NCBI GenBank assembly: GCA_049964535.1
Contig: JBMFXG010000145.1
Location: 1 to 6,784, forward strand
From: JAJYZP01 sp049964535
GTDB lineage: Bacteria > Actinomycetota > Acidimicrobiia > Acidimicrobiales > Acidimicrobiaceae
DNA: 6,784 nt
Reading direction: 5' to 3'
Below the pieces are notes generated by a model. It was given only the letters and a program-made list of their open reading frames with translations, ran no database searches and was not told the origin of the DNA. Positions 1 to 6,620 of this stretch are shown here, piece by piece; positions within the stretch are counted from its first letter, which is position 1; every line of letters starts with the position of its first letter. The translations under genes were made by a program, and so were the position numbers.

Positions 1-115
1 TCGGCGCTTGCTTCTGGGCAAGAGGACGTCGACCGAGGTCATAAAGAGCGTCCTTCGATGAGAGGTGACTTTTGATGCGACACAGGGGCAGGGGTTTGGT
101 TGTGAGGCGACGGTC

Positions 116-148
116 GATCAACTTCAGTGCTAGGGGGCGTTGTTGATC
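116..148. repeat. Inverted repeat GATCAAC-N19-GTTGATC
   Basis: Two perfect 7-bp arms at 116-122 and 142-148 are separated by 19 nt, in the leader upstream of the rhodanese-E1 gene. It could be an operator half-site pair or a weak hairpin. No U-tract follows, so it is not a standard terminator. Seven-base arms can arise by chance in a region of this size. Confidence 0.3.
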
Positions 149-166
149 AGAGACGGGACGCTCCGG

Positions 167-193
167 GTGACGCTCATTGTTGACTGAGATAAT
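167..193 (+). promoter_or_regulatory. Candidate promoter for the rhodanese-E1 gene
   Basis: GATAAT at 188-193 matches the -10 consensus TATAAT at 5 of 6 positions and lies in the only AT-rich stretch of the leader. The best -35 is GTGACG at 167-172 (TGAC core retained), but the spacer is only 15 nt. TTGACT at 180-185 is a better -35 hexamer but has no good -10 at the right distance. Transcription would start near 200 and give a leader of about 27 nt containing the Shine-Dalgarno site. Direct repeats GACGCTC at 157-163 and 169-175 flank the -35 area. Confidence 0.4.
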
Positions 194-212
194 AGGGTTT
201 TAATTAGACGTT

Positions 213-220
213 AGGAAAGG
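213..220 (+). promoter_or_regulatory. Shine-Dalgarno site for the rhodanese-E1 gene
   Basis: AGGAAAGG lies 6 nt before the ATG at 227. It is the clearest ribosome-binding site in the window and fixes that start. Confidence 0.75.
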
Positions 221-226
221 GCACGG

Positions 227-1399
227 ATGGCGAGTTTTCGAGAGCTTCTAGGTCAGGCCAAGGCGGAGATTCGAGAGGTTGACCCTCGGGAGGCTGCAGA
301 GCTTCGGAGGAGTGGTTGGACTTTTCTTGACGTGCGTGAGCAGGATGAGTATGACCAAGGGACAATCTCAGGAGCTGTATTTATTCCCCGAGGAAATCTC
401 GAGATTCAAGTAGAGGGTAAGATCCCTAATAAGTCGGCTCCTGTCGTGGTGTACTGCGCCGGCGGAGTACGTTCCGCCTTTGCTACACAGAGTCTCTCAA
501 GGCTTGGGTACGAAAACGTTCTCTCACTTGCAGGAGGGTTCAATCGCTGGAAGGATGAGGGTTTAGACTGGTCGGTACCGGTCTCGCTCACCTCTGATCA
601 ACGCAATCGATACCATCGCCACCTACTGCTGCCTGAAGTTGGGGTCGACGGCCAGCAGCGTCTCCTCAGCAGTAGCGTGCTGTTGCTCGGCGCTGGTGGA
701 CTCGGATCTCCGGCCGGGATGTATCTGGGAGCCGCCGGAGTAGGAACCATCGGGATCGTCGATATGGACGTTGTGGATGCTTCCAACTTGCAGCGACAGC
801 TCTTCCATAACTTAGAACGCATCGGCGACCGAAAGGTGGACTCGGCGCGTAAAACTCTTCAGTTACTCAATCCAGACGTTCAGGTTCGAACGTATGACGT
901 GCGCCTCAGTGCCGACAACATCATGGAGATTATCGACGGGTACGACGTCATTGTCGACGGTACTGACAATTTCCCAACTCGCTACCTCGTCAATGATGCT
1001 GCCTTGAAGGCGAAAATTCCAGTCGTTCACGGTTCAATCTTTCGCTTTGAGGGCCAGGTCACGGTCTTTGACCCTTATGTAGGACCCTGCTACCGGTGCT
1101 TTGTGCCGGAACCGCCACCGGCCGATCTAGCACCGTCCTGCGCTGAGGCCGGTGTTCTTGGAGTTCTACCTGGAATCATTGGATCGATTCAGGCTATGGA
1201 AGCGATCAAGATCCTGCTTGATCTCGGTGATACACTCGCTGGACGTCTTTTGACCTACGATGCCTTGGAGGAGAGCTTCCGGAGTTACACGATGCGTCGG
1301 GATCCGAAGTGTCCCGCCTGTTCGCTGGAACCGAGCGATATTGTTATCTCCGAGTACGACGAGCTCTGTATGCCCCATGCGGTGCTTGCCGCACAATAG
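227..1399 (+). CDS. moeB: Rhodanese / E1-like adenylyltransferase fusion (MoeB/ThiF/MoeZ family)
   Basis: The 390-residue protein should adenylate the C-terminal Gly-Gly of a ubiquitin-like sulfur carrier (MoaD, ThiS or CysO type) and pass sulfur to it, serving molybdopterin, thiamine or cysteine synthesis in the cytosol. Residues about 15-115 form a rhodanese domain with catalytic Cys77 in the loop CAGGVR. Residues about 125-360 form the E1 domain: nucleotide loop GAGGLG at 155-160, SNLQRQ at 186-191 with Arg190, and DGTDN at 244-248. Conserved Cys305 sits in PSCAEAGVLG, and two CxxC pairs (Cys288/291 and Cys362/365) look like a structural zinc site. The familiar mycobacterial MoeZ has E1 first and rhodanese last; here the order is reversed. 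The start is set by AGGAAAGG 6 nt upstream. A 92-nt gap separates it from the mutase gene, so co-transcription is possible but not shown. Family assignment is firm. Which carrier it serves is unknown, because no moaD, thiS or cysO gene is visible. Confidence 0.93.
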   Translation: MASFRELLGQAKAEIREVDPREAAELRRSGWTFLDVREQDEYDQGTISGAVFIPRGNLEIQVEGKIPNKSAPVVVYCAGGVRSAFATQSLSRLGYENVLSLAGGFNRWKDEGLDWSVPVSLTSDQRNRYHRHLLLPEVGVDGQQRLLSSSVLLLGAGGLGSPAGMYLGAAGVGTIGIVDMDVVDASNLQRQLFHNLERIGDRKVDSARKTLQLLNPDVQVRTYDVRLSADNIMEIIDGYDVIVDGTDNFPTRYLVNDAALKAKIPVVHGSIFRFEGQVTVFDPYVGPCYRCFVPEPPPADLAPSCAEAGVLGVLPGIIGSIQAMEAIKILLDLGDTLAGRLLTYDALEESFRSYTMRRDPKCPACSLEPSDIVISEYDELCMPHAVLAAQ

Positions 1400-1479
1400 G
1401 TAGGGTTGGAATCGCTATGGTCGTGGTCGGCTTCTGAGTACGGACGGAGGTTAAACCATCCAAGACCTAGTGGAGTTGG

Positions 1480-1485
1480 TAGTGT
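1480..1485 (+). promoter_or_regulatory. Possible -10 element giving a leaderless mutase mRNA
   Basis: TAGTGT fits the actinobacterial TANNNT -10 pattern and ends 6 nt before the ATG at 1492, so transcription could begin at the start codon. No -35-like hexamer is found at 16-18 nt upstream. The 1400-1491 gap shows no terminator, so read-through from the upstream gene is the alternative. Confidence 0.22.
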
Positions 1486-1491
1486 AGTGAG

Positions 1492-3069
1492 ATGAACGAG
1501 GCGAGCAAGTCTGAGGATCCGAGTGGGGTAAGGCGCGAGCTGTACTCGTGGAGAGAGCTCTCTGCTTGGAGCGCTGAGACGGCCCTGGGGGATCCGGGTC
1601 ACTTCCCTTTCACGCGTGGCATCTATCCCACGATGTATCGCACAAGGCCATGGACGATGCGTCAGTACGCTGGCTTTGGTACCGCAGAGTCTACGAATGA
1701 GAGGTTTCACTTTCTCCTCGAGAAAGGACAAACCGGTCTTTCGTGTGCTTTTGACCTGCCGACCCAGATGGGTTACGACTCCGATCACCCACGCTCAGAT
1801 GGTGAAGTAGGAAAAGTCGGTGTCGCAATCGATTCAATCGAGGATATGAGACTCCTCTTGAAGAACCTTCCACTCGATCGCGTGACGACCTCCATGACCA
1901 TCAATGCAACGGCGCCAATACTGCTCCTTCTCTACGAGCTCGTCGCCGAGGAGCAGGGTATTCCCTCAGAGAAGCTGGGTGGAACCGTGCAGAATGACAT
2001 CTTGAAGGAGTATGTTGCTCGTGGAACTTACATTTATCCGCCCCGTCCCTCGATGCGATTGATCACAGACGTATTTACTTATTGCTCTGCTCACCTGCCA
2101 CTTTGGAACACAATCTCTATTTCCGGCTACCATATCCGAGAAGCAGGCAGCACCGCTGTCCAAGAGATTGCTTTCACGCTCGCAAATGGTATTGCCTATG
2201 TGCAGGCAGCTCTCGATGCCGATTTGGAGCTCCAGAGTTTTGCTCCTCGGCTCTCTTTTTTCTGGAACGCTCATAACGACCTCTTCGAAGAGGTGGCAAA
2301 GTTCCGAGCTGCCCGCCGAATGTGGGCCACCATCATGAGAGATCGTTTTCACGCAACCGACGCTCGGTCGATGATGCTCCGTTTCCACACCCAGACCGGT
2401 GGTTCGACATTGACCGCTCAGCAGCCTGAGGTCAACTTGATGCGCGTCACCATCCAAGCGCTTGCGGCCGTCCTTGGAGGTACCCAGAGTCTGCATACGA
2501 ACGGCTTTGATGAGGCACTCGGCCTTCCGACTGAACACGCTGCAACGCTTGCTCTGCGAACCCAGCAAGTGCTTGCGTATGAGTCTGGCGCGGTTGCGAC
2601 GCCGGACCCGTTGGGAGGGTCGTACTACGTTGAGTCGCTGACCAACCAGATTGAGGCGCAAGCGTGGGATTACATTCAAAGAATTGACGAGCTTGGTGGC
2701 GCAGTTGCCGCAATCGAGAGTGGCTATTTTCAAGATGAGATCGAGCAAGCGGCGTATGAGGATGCACGCGCAGTCGACAGTGGTGAGCGAGTTATTGTAG
2801 GACTGAATCGATTCTCTGAACCAGAAGAGAATCAAATCGATGTTTTTCCCGTTGATCCGAGGCTGCAGCGAGAGCAGGCACAGCGCCTCATGCAGCTGCG
2901 TGCGGGACGCTCTACAGATGCAGTCGGTAGATGTCTCGATGAGGTTAAAAGGGTTGCGCAAGATGGTGGTAACGTCCTCTATCCAATCAAGGATGCCTTG
3001 CGAGCACGCGCTACCCTTGGTGAGGTATCCGACGTTTTGAGGGAGGTTTTCGGCAGTTATCAGCCGTAG
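1492..3069 (+). CDS. mutA: Methylmalonyl-CoA mutase large subunit (split type)
   Basis: The 525-residue protein is the substrate-binding TIM-barrel part of a coenzyme-B12-dependent acyl-CoA mutase that interconverts (R)-methylmalonyl-CoA and succinyl-CoA. Compared from memory with Propionibacterium shermanii mutase, residues align with a constant offset of 30 through the barrel. Tyr59 matches Tyr89, Arg177 matches Arg207, Tyr213-His214 match Tyr243-His244, Thr165 and Gln167 match Thr195 and Gln197, and Arg253 matches Arg283. Tyr89 and Arg207 are the pair that selects methylmalonyl-CoA; isobutyryl-CoA mutase carries Phe and Gln there. Other landmarks are YPTMYRTRPWT at 45-55, FDLPTQMGYDSDHP at 87-100 and TQSLHTN at 331-337. 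The protein stops after the barrel (ending FGSYQP) and lacks the C-terminal B12-binding DxHxxG domain, so a separate small subunit is required. That subunit and the MeaB-type GTPase chaperone are not in this window. The ATG has no proper Shine-Dalgarno site: the nearest GGAG is 16 nt away. Family certain; substrate well supported. Confidence 0.94.
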   Translation: MNEASKSEDPSGVRRELYSWRELSAWSAETALGDPGHFPFTRGIYPTMYRTRPWTMRQYAGFGTAESTNERFHFLLEKGQTGLSCAFDLPTQMGYDSDHPRSDGEVGKVGVAIDSIEDMRLLLKNLPLDRVTTSMTINATAPILLLLYELVAEEQGIPSEKLGGTVQNDILKEYVARGTYIYPPRPSMRLITDVFTYCSAHLPLWNTISISGYHIREAGSTAVQEIAFTLANGIAYVQAALDADLELQSFAPRLSFFWNAHNDLFEEVAKFRAARRMWATIMRDRFHATDARSMMLRFHTQTGGSTLTAQQPEVNLMRVTIQALAAVLGGTQSLHTNGFDEALGLPTEHAATLALRTQQVLAYESGAVATPDPLGGSYYVESLTNQIEAQAWDYIQRIDELGGAVAAIESGYFQDEIEQAAYEDARAVDSGERVIVGLNRFSEPEENQIDVFPVDPRLQREQAQRLMQLRAGRSTDAVGRCLDEVKRVAQDGGNVLYPIKDALRARATLGEVSDVLREVFGSYQP

Positions 3070-3108
3070 CTCGTGAGCGTGGGCGGCGGGAGATCTTCTT
3101 CTGCCAGG

Positions 3109-3137
3109 TGGACAGTCCGGTACCACGTCGGTATCCT
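3109..3137 (+). promoter_or_regulatory. Promoter for lpdA, predicting a leaderless transcript
   Basis: TGGACA at 3109-3114 (5 of 6 to TTGACA) and TATCCT at 3132-3137 (4 of 6 to TATAAT, fits TANNNT) are separated by exactly 17 nt. The -10 ends 6 nt before the GTG at 3144, so the expected transcription start falls on the first base of that codon. Leaderless mRNAs of this geometry are common in actinobacteria. This is the best promoter in the window, but it is inferred from sequence only. Confidence 0.5.
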
Positions 3138-3143
3138 TACAGC

Positions 3144-4502
3144 GTGAGATTTGTTATTCTTGGTGGTGGTCCCGCTGGCATTCAAGCAGCGTCGCATGCA
3201 GCGAGATTAGGCGCTCATGTAACTGTTGTTGAGCGAGATATCGTTGGTGGGGCAGCCAACCTTTGGGACTGCATACCTTCGAAGGCCATGATTGCGAGTG
3301 GTGCGTTGATAACGCTCGGTGCCCGGTCATCTCGCATGGGTTTCGTCGAGAGTGGCCTCAAGCCCGATCTCGAAGAGCTCAGACATCGAGTTTCGTCGAT
3401 CACGAATCGACTGGCGGTCGGCAACTCCAGGCTCTTGGAGTCGCAAGGCGTGCGCGTCTTACGAGGATCGGGCCGACTTCGATCTCCGAACCTCGTTGAA
3501 GTAGATCAAATTGATGGGCCTGTGGTCGAGGTCCCCGCCGATGCGGTGCTGCTAGCTACCGGATCTCGCCCAAGGATTCCGAGTTGGGCTAAGGTCGACG
3601 GTGAGAGAATCCTAACGACGAGGCAGGCATATCCTCCTCACACTATCCCAGAGCATCTCGTTGTTATTGGCTCAGGCGTCACAGGGGTCGAGTTCGTTCA
3701 TATGTTCCGCTCATTTGGGTCGAAGGTCTCGTTGATCGTCTCGCGTCAGCAAGTTCTGCCCCAAAAAGATCCAGAGGTCGCAGCTGCGCTGGAGGCGGAC
3801 TTCTTGGATTCAGGCGTCACGCTCCTGAAGGGTGCCCGAGCGATTGGGATTGAACGGGACGGGAGTGGTATCACTGTCAACTGCGATGACGGTAGGGTGG
3901 TGCGCGGTAGTCACTGTCTCTTAGCGATTGGATCGGTACCGAACTCAGAGGAGCTCGGACTTGATGCTGCTGGGGTCGATGTCGATCAGTCTGGCTATGT
4001 TCTCGTCGATCGCCACTGCGCATCGAATGTCCCTACGATCTATGCCGCAGGCGACCTATCTGGCAGGCTTCCTCTAGCTTCGGTCGCATCGATTCAAGGT
4101 CGTAAGGTAGCTGAACACGTCATGGGTCTTGATTCGCTAGAGCATCGTCATCTAGACTACGACAAGGCGGCGAGCGCAATCTTCACGGAGCCGGAGATCG
4201 CAGACGTCGGTCTAGCGGAGGCCGAGGCGTTCGCTCTTGGTCGCAAGATTCGTGTCACGAAGGTCCCCTTTGCGGCCAACTCTCGAGCACTCATCAATGG
4301 TGACCCTCGAGGATTTGTGAAGATCGTTTCGGATCCCGCAACCGGTGTGGTGCTCGGCGGCTCCATTGTGGGTGAAAGGGCGGCAGAACTTATCTCCGTC
4401 ATTGCTCTTTCGGTCACCGCAAATCTCAAAGTGAGCGATATCGTCGAGTCGCTTTTCGTGCATCCTTCGCTAGCCGAAGCTCTAGCCGATGCTGCTGACT
4501 AG
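3144..4502 (+). CDS. lpdA: LpdA-type FAD-dependent pyridine nucleotide oxidoreductase
   Basis: From the GTG at 3144 the protein has 452 residues; an in-frame GTG at 3108 would add 12. It has the dihydrolipoamide dehydrogenase fold: FAD loop GGGPAG at 7-12, NAD(P)-binding GSGVTG at 176-181 followed by Glu183, second FAD motif AAGD at 301-304, and a C-terminal dimerisation domain. The redox-active CxxxxC is broken: the first cysteine is Ala38 and only Cys43 remains, before IPSK. This matches Mycobacterium tuberculosis LpdA (Rv3303c), described as an NAD(P)H-dependent quinone reductase rather than a lipoamide dehydrogenase. Stretches such as DGERILT, IGSGVTG, IGSVPN and LPLASVA are also shared, recalled from memory. 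Unlike that protein, this one keeps the C-terminal His440-Glu445 pair in HPSLAEA. GTG 3144 is preferred because it starts right at the first beta strand and sits correctly behind a promoter; neither start has a good Shine-Dalgarno site. A thiol-disulfide role for the lone cysteine cannot be excluded. Confidence 0.88.
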   Translation: MRFVILGGGPAGIQAASHAARLGAHVTVVERDIVGGAANLWDCIPSKAMIASGALITLGARSSRMGFVESGLKPDLEELRHRVSSITNRLAVGNSRLLESQGVRVLRGSGRLRSPNLVEVDQIDGPVVEVPADAVLLATGSRPRIPSWAKVDGERILTTRQAYPPHTIPEHLVVIGSGVTGVEFVHMFRSFGSKVSLIVSRQQVLPQKDPEVAAALEADFLDSGVTLLKGARAIGIERDGSGITVNCDDGRVVRGSHCLLAIGSVPNSEELGLDAAGVDVDQSGYVLVDRHCASNVPTIYAAGDLSGRLPLASVASIQGRKVAEHVMGLDSLEHRHLDYDKAASAIFTEPEIADVGLAEAEAFALGRKIRVTKVPFAANSRALINGDPRGFVKIVSDPATGVVLGGSIVGERAAELISVIALSVTANLKVSDIVESLFVHPSLAEALADAAD

Positions 4503-4815
4503 CGGGCTGCTGCTAGAGCTGAGATCTCCTTTCGATGGCAGTGCAGTGTCGCGGAGCGCTCTCAGATGCCTCATGAGTGAGCCGATGACGCTGTTGCGAG
4601 AGGGACGAAAAGAGCGAGCCCGGCACATCTGTGGGTGGGGAGTTTGTGAGATCCTCGCGCGAGGGGCTAGGGCGCTCATCGGTGAGAACCGTAGGCCTGC
4701 ATTCGTGACGTCCCTCAGTCATCTCAACCAAGATCGACCGAACAACGCTCCAGATCTATCGTTGCATCAATCGTCGGTCAGAACGCCGAAGCATGCAGGG
4801 AGTTCTCCTACGCAA
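4503..4815. other. Convergent intergenic region without a convincing gene
   Basis: This 313-bp gap lies between the stops of lpdA (+) and accA (-). Frames on both strands stay open for 60-130 codons, but they start without ribosome-binding sites, overlap the flanking genes and resemble no family. I see no tRNA. Imperfect stems occur: GCTCTCA pairs loosely with TGAGTGAGC around 4558-4582, and there is a 12-bp palindrome at 4653-4664. None has a following U-tract, so termination here may be Rho-dependent or use GC hairpins. Confidence 0.45.
4653..4664. repeat. 12-bp perfect palindrome CCTCGCGCGAGG
   Basis: The sequence is its own reverse complement and lies near the middle of the convergent gap. 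As RNA it could form a short CCTC/GAGG stem on a GCGC loop from either strand. It could serve as a weak bidirectional terminator or a protein-binding site; there is no U-tract on either side. Confidence 0.3.
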
Positions 4816-6603
4816 CTACTCAATGATGGCAACAACGTCCCCGGTGCCAACGGAATCACCGGCTTCAACGCGTAACTCCTTGATGGTTCCTGAACGCTCG
4901 GCCAAGATAGAGTTCTCCATTTTCATGGCCTCTAAGATCAACACACTCTGACCGACCTCGATGCTCTGACCGACCTCGACGAGCACCTTAACGACGGTTC
5001 CCTGCATCGGGACTGTGACCTTATCGCTTCCTGAAGCACCTCCGCTTCGTGAGTTGGTCTTCGTTGAGCTGCGTCTTCGGGCGGCCGTGGGACCCTGTTG
5101 AAGTGGCCCAACACCCGAAAGAGCGCCCGGCATCTGCTGGGGTAGGTACAGTTTGACCTCGACAAGACGACCGTCGACCTCTGCCGCAATGGTCGTCGGT
5201 ACCGCAACTTCGTCGACCGTCTCGGTCATCAGAGGGGTCGGTGATGGGGCTAGAGACTCGAGACCGGAGCGCTCCTCAACCCACTTGGTTGAGTGAGAGC
5301 CAGAGCGAAAGTCTGGATGGGAAAGTATTTGGAGATCTGCCGGTATCGTCGTCTGAACGCCTTCAACGGTCGTTTCGCGCAGCGCACGGACCATCCTCTC
5401 GATGGCTTTCTCACGGGTTTCGGCCCAGACCACAACTTTGGCGATGAGGTTGTCATAGTACTGCGATATGACATCGCCGGCTTCGTAGCCCGCATCGGTC
5501 CGTACTCCTGGACCGTCGGGGCGTGTGAACTGCGTGATAACTCCCGGGGAGGGAAGAAATCGGCCATGTGATGGGTCTTCAGCATTGATTCGAACCTCAA
5601 TCGCGGCTCCACGGTGCGCTATCTCCTCTTGTCGTAGAGGTAGTGGCTCTCCGTTGGCAACTCTGATTTGCAGCTCGACAAGATCGAGACCGGTGACGAG
5701 CTCGGTGACAGGGTGTTCGACTTGGAGACGAGTGTTCATCTCAAGGAAGTAAAATTCACCGTCCTGGTAGAGGAACTCGACCGTTCCGGCGTTGACGTAC
5801 CCACAGCGTCGGGCGACTTGGACGGCTGCTTCACCCATCCGAACCCGGACTTCATCGGGGAAGTGGATGGCAGGAGACTCTTCGATGAGCTTTTGATGAC
5901 GCCTCTGACTAGAACAGTCGCGCTCTCCGAGCCAGAGCATCGTGTCGTGTGAGTCTCCGATGATCTGCATTTCGATGTGACGAGGCCAGGTCAGGTATCG
6001 CTCAACGTAGCATTCGGATCGGCCGAAGGCCTTCTCCGCTTCGCGTTGGGCCGACTCTAAGGCCTCCGCTGCATCGGCGGGGCCGTGGACTACGCGCATG
6101 CCACGCCCTCCACCGCCGTAGGCCGCTTTAATCGCAACGGGCCAGCCGAACTCTTTGCCGAAGGCGATGATCTCATCTGCACCTTGAAGAACGGTGTTTG
6201 TCCCAGGAACGCCTTGGACTCCTGCCTGTGCAGCTGCAATTCTTGAGCTAATTTTGTCGCCCATAACTTCAATAGCCTCAGGTGGCGGCCCAATAAAGGT
6301 GACACCTGTGGCGGTGATCGCTCGGGCAAACTCCGTATTTTCAGAGAAGAAGCCGTAACCGGGATGCAGAGCGTCCGCTTCACTTCTTCGAAGGATCTCA
6401 AGGACCATGTCGGTGTTGAGGTAGCTCTCTGCTGCGGTCTGGCCGCCGAGAGCAAAAGCCTCGTCAGCGAGACGAACATGTTGGGCATTGCGGTCGAGGT
6501 CAGAGTAGATGGCTACGGTTTGGATGCCCATCTCTCTCGCTGTTCTCATAACTCGAACAGCGATCTCTCCTCGGTTCGCAACGAGAATTTTCTTAAACAC
6601 CAT
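4816..6603 (-). CDS. accA: Acyl-CoA carboxylase alpha subunit (biotin carboxylase + BCCP fusion)
   Basis: The 595-residue protein carboxylates its own biotin with ATP and bicarbonate and carries it to a separate carboxyltransferase, making malonyl- and/or methylmalonyl-CoA. Residues 1-445 are biotin carboxylase. Numbering from the ATG matches E. coli AccC closely: Lys117 (E. coli 116), Lys159, glycine loop GGGGRG 163-168, His209, Lys238, Glu276, Glu288, Asn290, Arg292, Glu296 and Arg338. Residues about 450-525 form a linker rich in Ser, Thr, Arg and Gly. Residues about 527-595 are the biotinyl domain with Lys561 in EAMKM. Length and fusion are those of actinobacterial AccA/PccA subunits; acetyl versus propionyl specificity lies in the missing beta subunit. 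The Shine-Dalgarno GAGAAAGG is only 3 nt before the ATG but 6 nt before the next codon, GTG, so the true start may be the GTG at 6600, giving MFKKILVANRGEIA. It is divergent from birA, its expected modifying enzyme, 34 bp away. Confidence 0.95.
   Translation of the reverse strand: MVFKKILVANRGEIAVRVMRTAREMGIQTVAIYSDLDRNAQHVRLADEAFALGGQTAAESYLNTDMVLEILRRSEADALHPGYGFFSENTEFARAITATGVTFIGPPPEAIEVMGDKISSRIAAAQAGVQGVPGTNTVLQGADEIIAFGKEFGWPVAIKAAYGGGGRGMRVVHGPADAAEALESAQREAEKAFGRSECYVERYLTWPRHIEMQIIGDSHDTMLWLGERDCSSQRRHQKLIEESPAIHFPDEVRVRMGEAAVQVARRCGYVNAGTVEFLYQDGEFYFLEMNTRLQVEHPVTELVTGLDLVELQIRVANGEPLPLRQEEIAHRGAAIEVRINAEDPSHGRFLPSPGVITQFTRPDGPGVRTDAGYEAGDVISQYYDNLIAKVVVWAETREKAIERMVRALRETTVEGVQTTIPADLQILSHPDFRSGSHSTKWVEERSGLESLAPSPTPLMTETVDEVAVPTTIAAEVDGRLVEVKLYLPQQMPGALSGVGPLQQGPTAARRRSSTKTNSRSGGASGSDKVTVPMQGTVVKVLVEVGQSIEVGQSVLILEAMKMENSILAERSGTIKELRVEAGDSVGTGDVVAIIE
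4946..4979 (-). repeat. Two 16-bp direct repeats, 18-bp period, in the biotinyl domain
   Basis: CTCTGACCGACCTCGA occurs at 4946-4961 and again at 4964-4979. It encodes the consecutive VEVGQS and IEVGQS segments just before the biotinylated EAMKM motif. E. coli BCCP has a comparable IEVGQKVNVGDTL, so the protein is not longer than the family norm. The repeat therefore reflects similar codons in two natural half-motifs, possibly homogenised, rather than an insertion. Confidence 0.7.
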
Positions 6604-6606
6604 CGG

Positions 6607-6614
6607 CCTTTCTC
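6607..6614 (-). promoter_or_regulatory. Shine-Dalgarno site for accA
   Basis: Read on the minus strand the site is GAGAAAGG. It leaves 3 nt to the ATG (6603-6601) and 6 nt to the adjacent GTG (6600-6598). The second spacing equals that of the rhodanese-E1 gene and favours the GTG start. Confidence 0.6.
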
Positions 6615-6620
6615 ACGAGC

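Larger units (their letters stand above)
1..226. other. Leader region before the rhodanese-E1 gene; possible ends of outside genes
   Basis: No convincing complete gene lies here. One plus-strand frame stays open from base 1 to a TGA at 73-75 (24 codons, ending MRGDF) and another to a TGA at 59-61 (ending IKSVLR). Either could be the C-terminus of an upstream gene, but neither is recognisable. On the minus strand an ATG at 42-40 is preceded by an AGGA-like site 8 nt upstream and would start MTSVDVLLP, running off the window, so a divergent gene is equally possible. The rest, about 76-226, is non-coding and holds the repeats and promoter listed separately. Direction and identity of the outside neighbour cannot be decided from this window. 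Confidence 0.4.

Noticed and set aside
1400..1491. Possible terminator between the rhodanese-E1 and mutase genes
   Set aside because: Only GGTTAAACC-like short symmetry is present, with no stable stem and no U-tract.
1966..3126. A 386-codon open frame on the minus strand opposite the mutase gene
   Set aside because: It is fully antisense to a certain mutase gene, resembles no family and has no ribosome-binding site. It is a by-product of the sense codon pattern.
3108..3143. The GTG at 3108 as the lpdA start
   Set aside because: It would add 12 residues ahead of the first strand of the fold, has its nearest purine-rich site 15 nt away, and overlaps a good promoter. It is kept only as an alternative.
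4489..4875. A 128-codon plus-strand frame bridging the convergent gap
   Set aside because: It overlaps the end of lpdA and about 60 bp of accA, has no Shine-Dalgarno, and its composition resembles no known protein. Minus-strand frames at 4513-4731 and 4482-4679 were rejected for the same reasons.
4946..4979. The tandem repeat as a frame-preserving insertion or mobile scar
   Set aside because: The region aligns without a gap to the usual BCCP motif before EAMKM, so nothing has been added.
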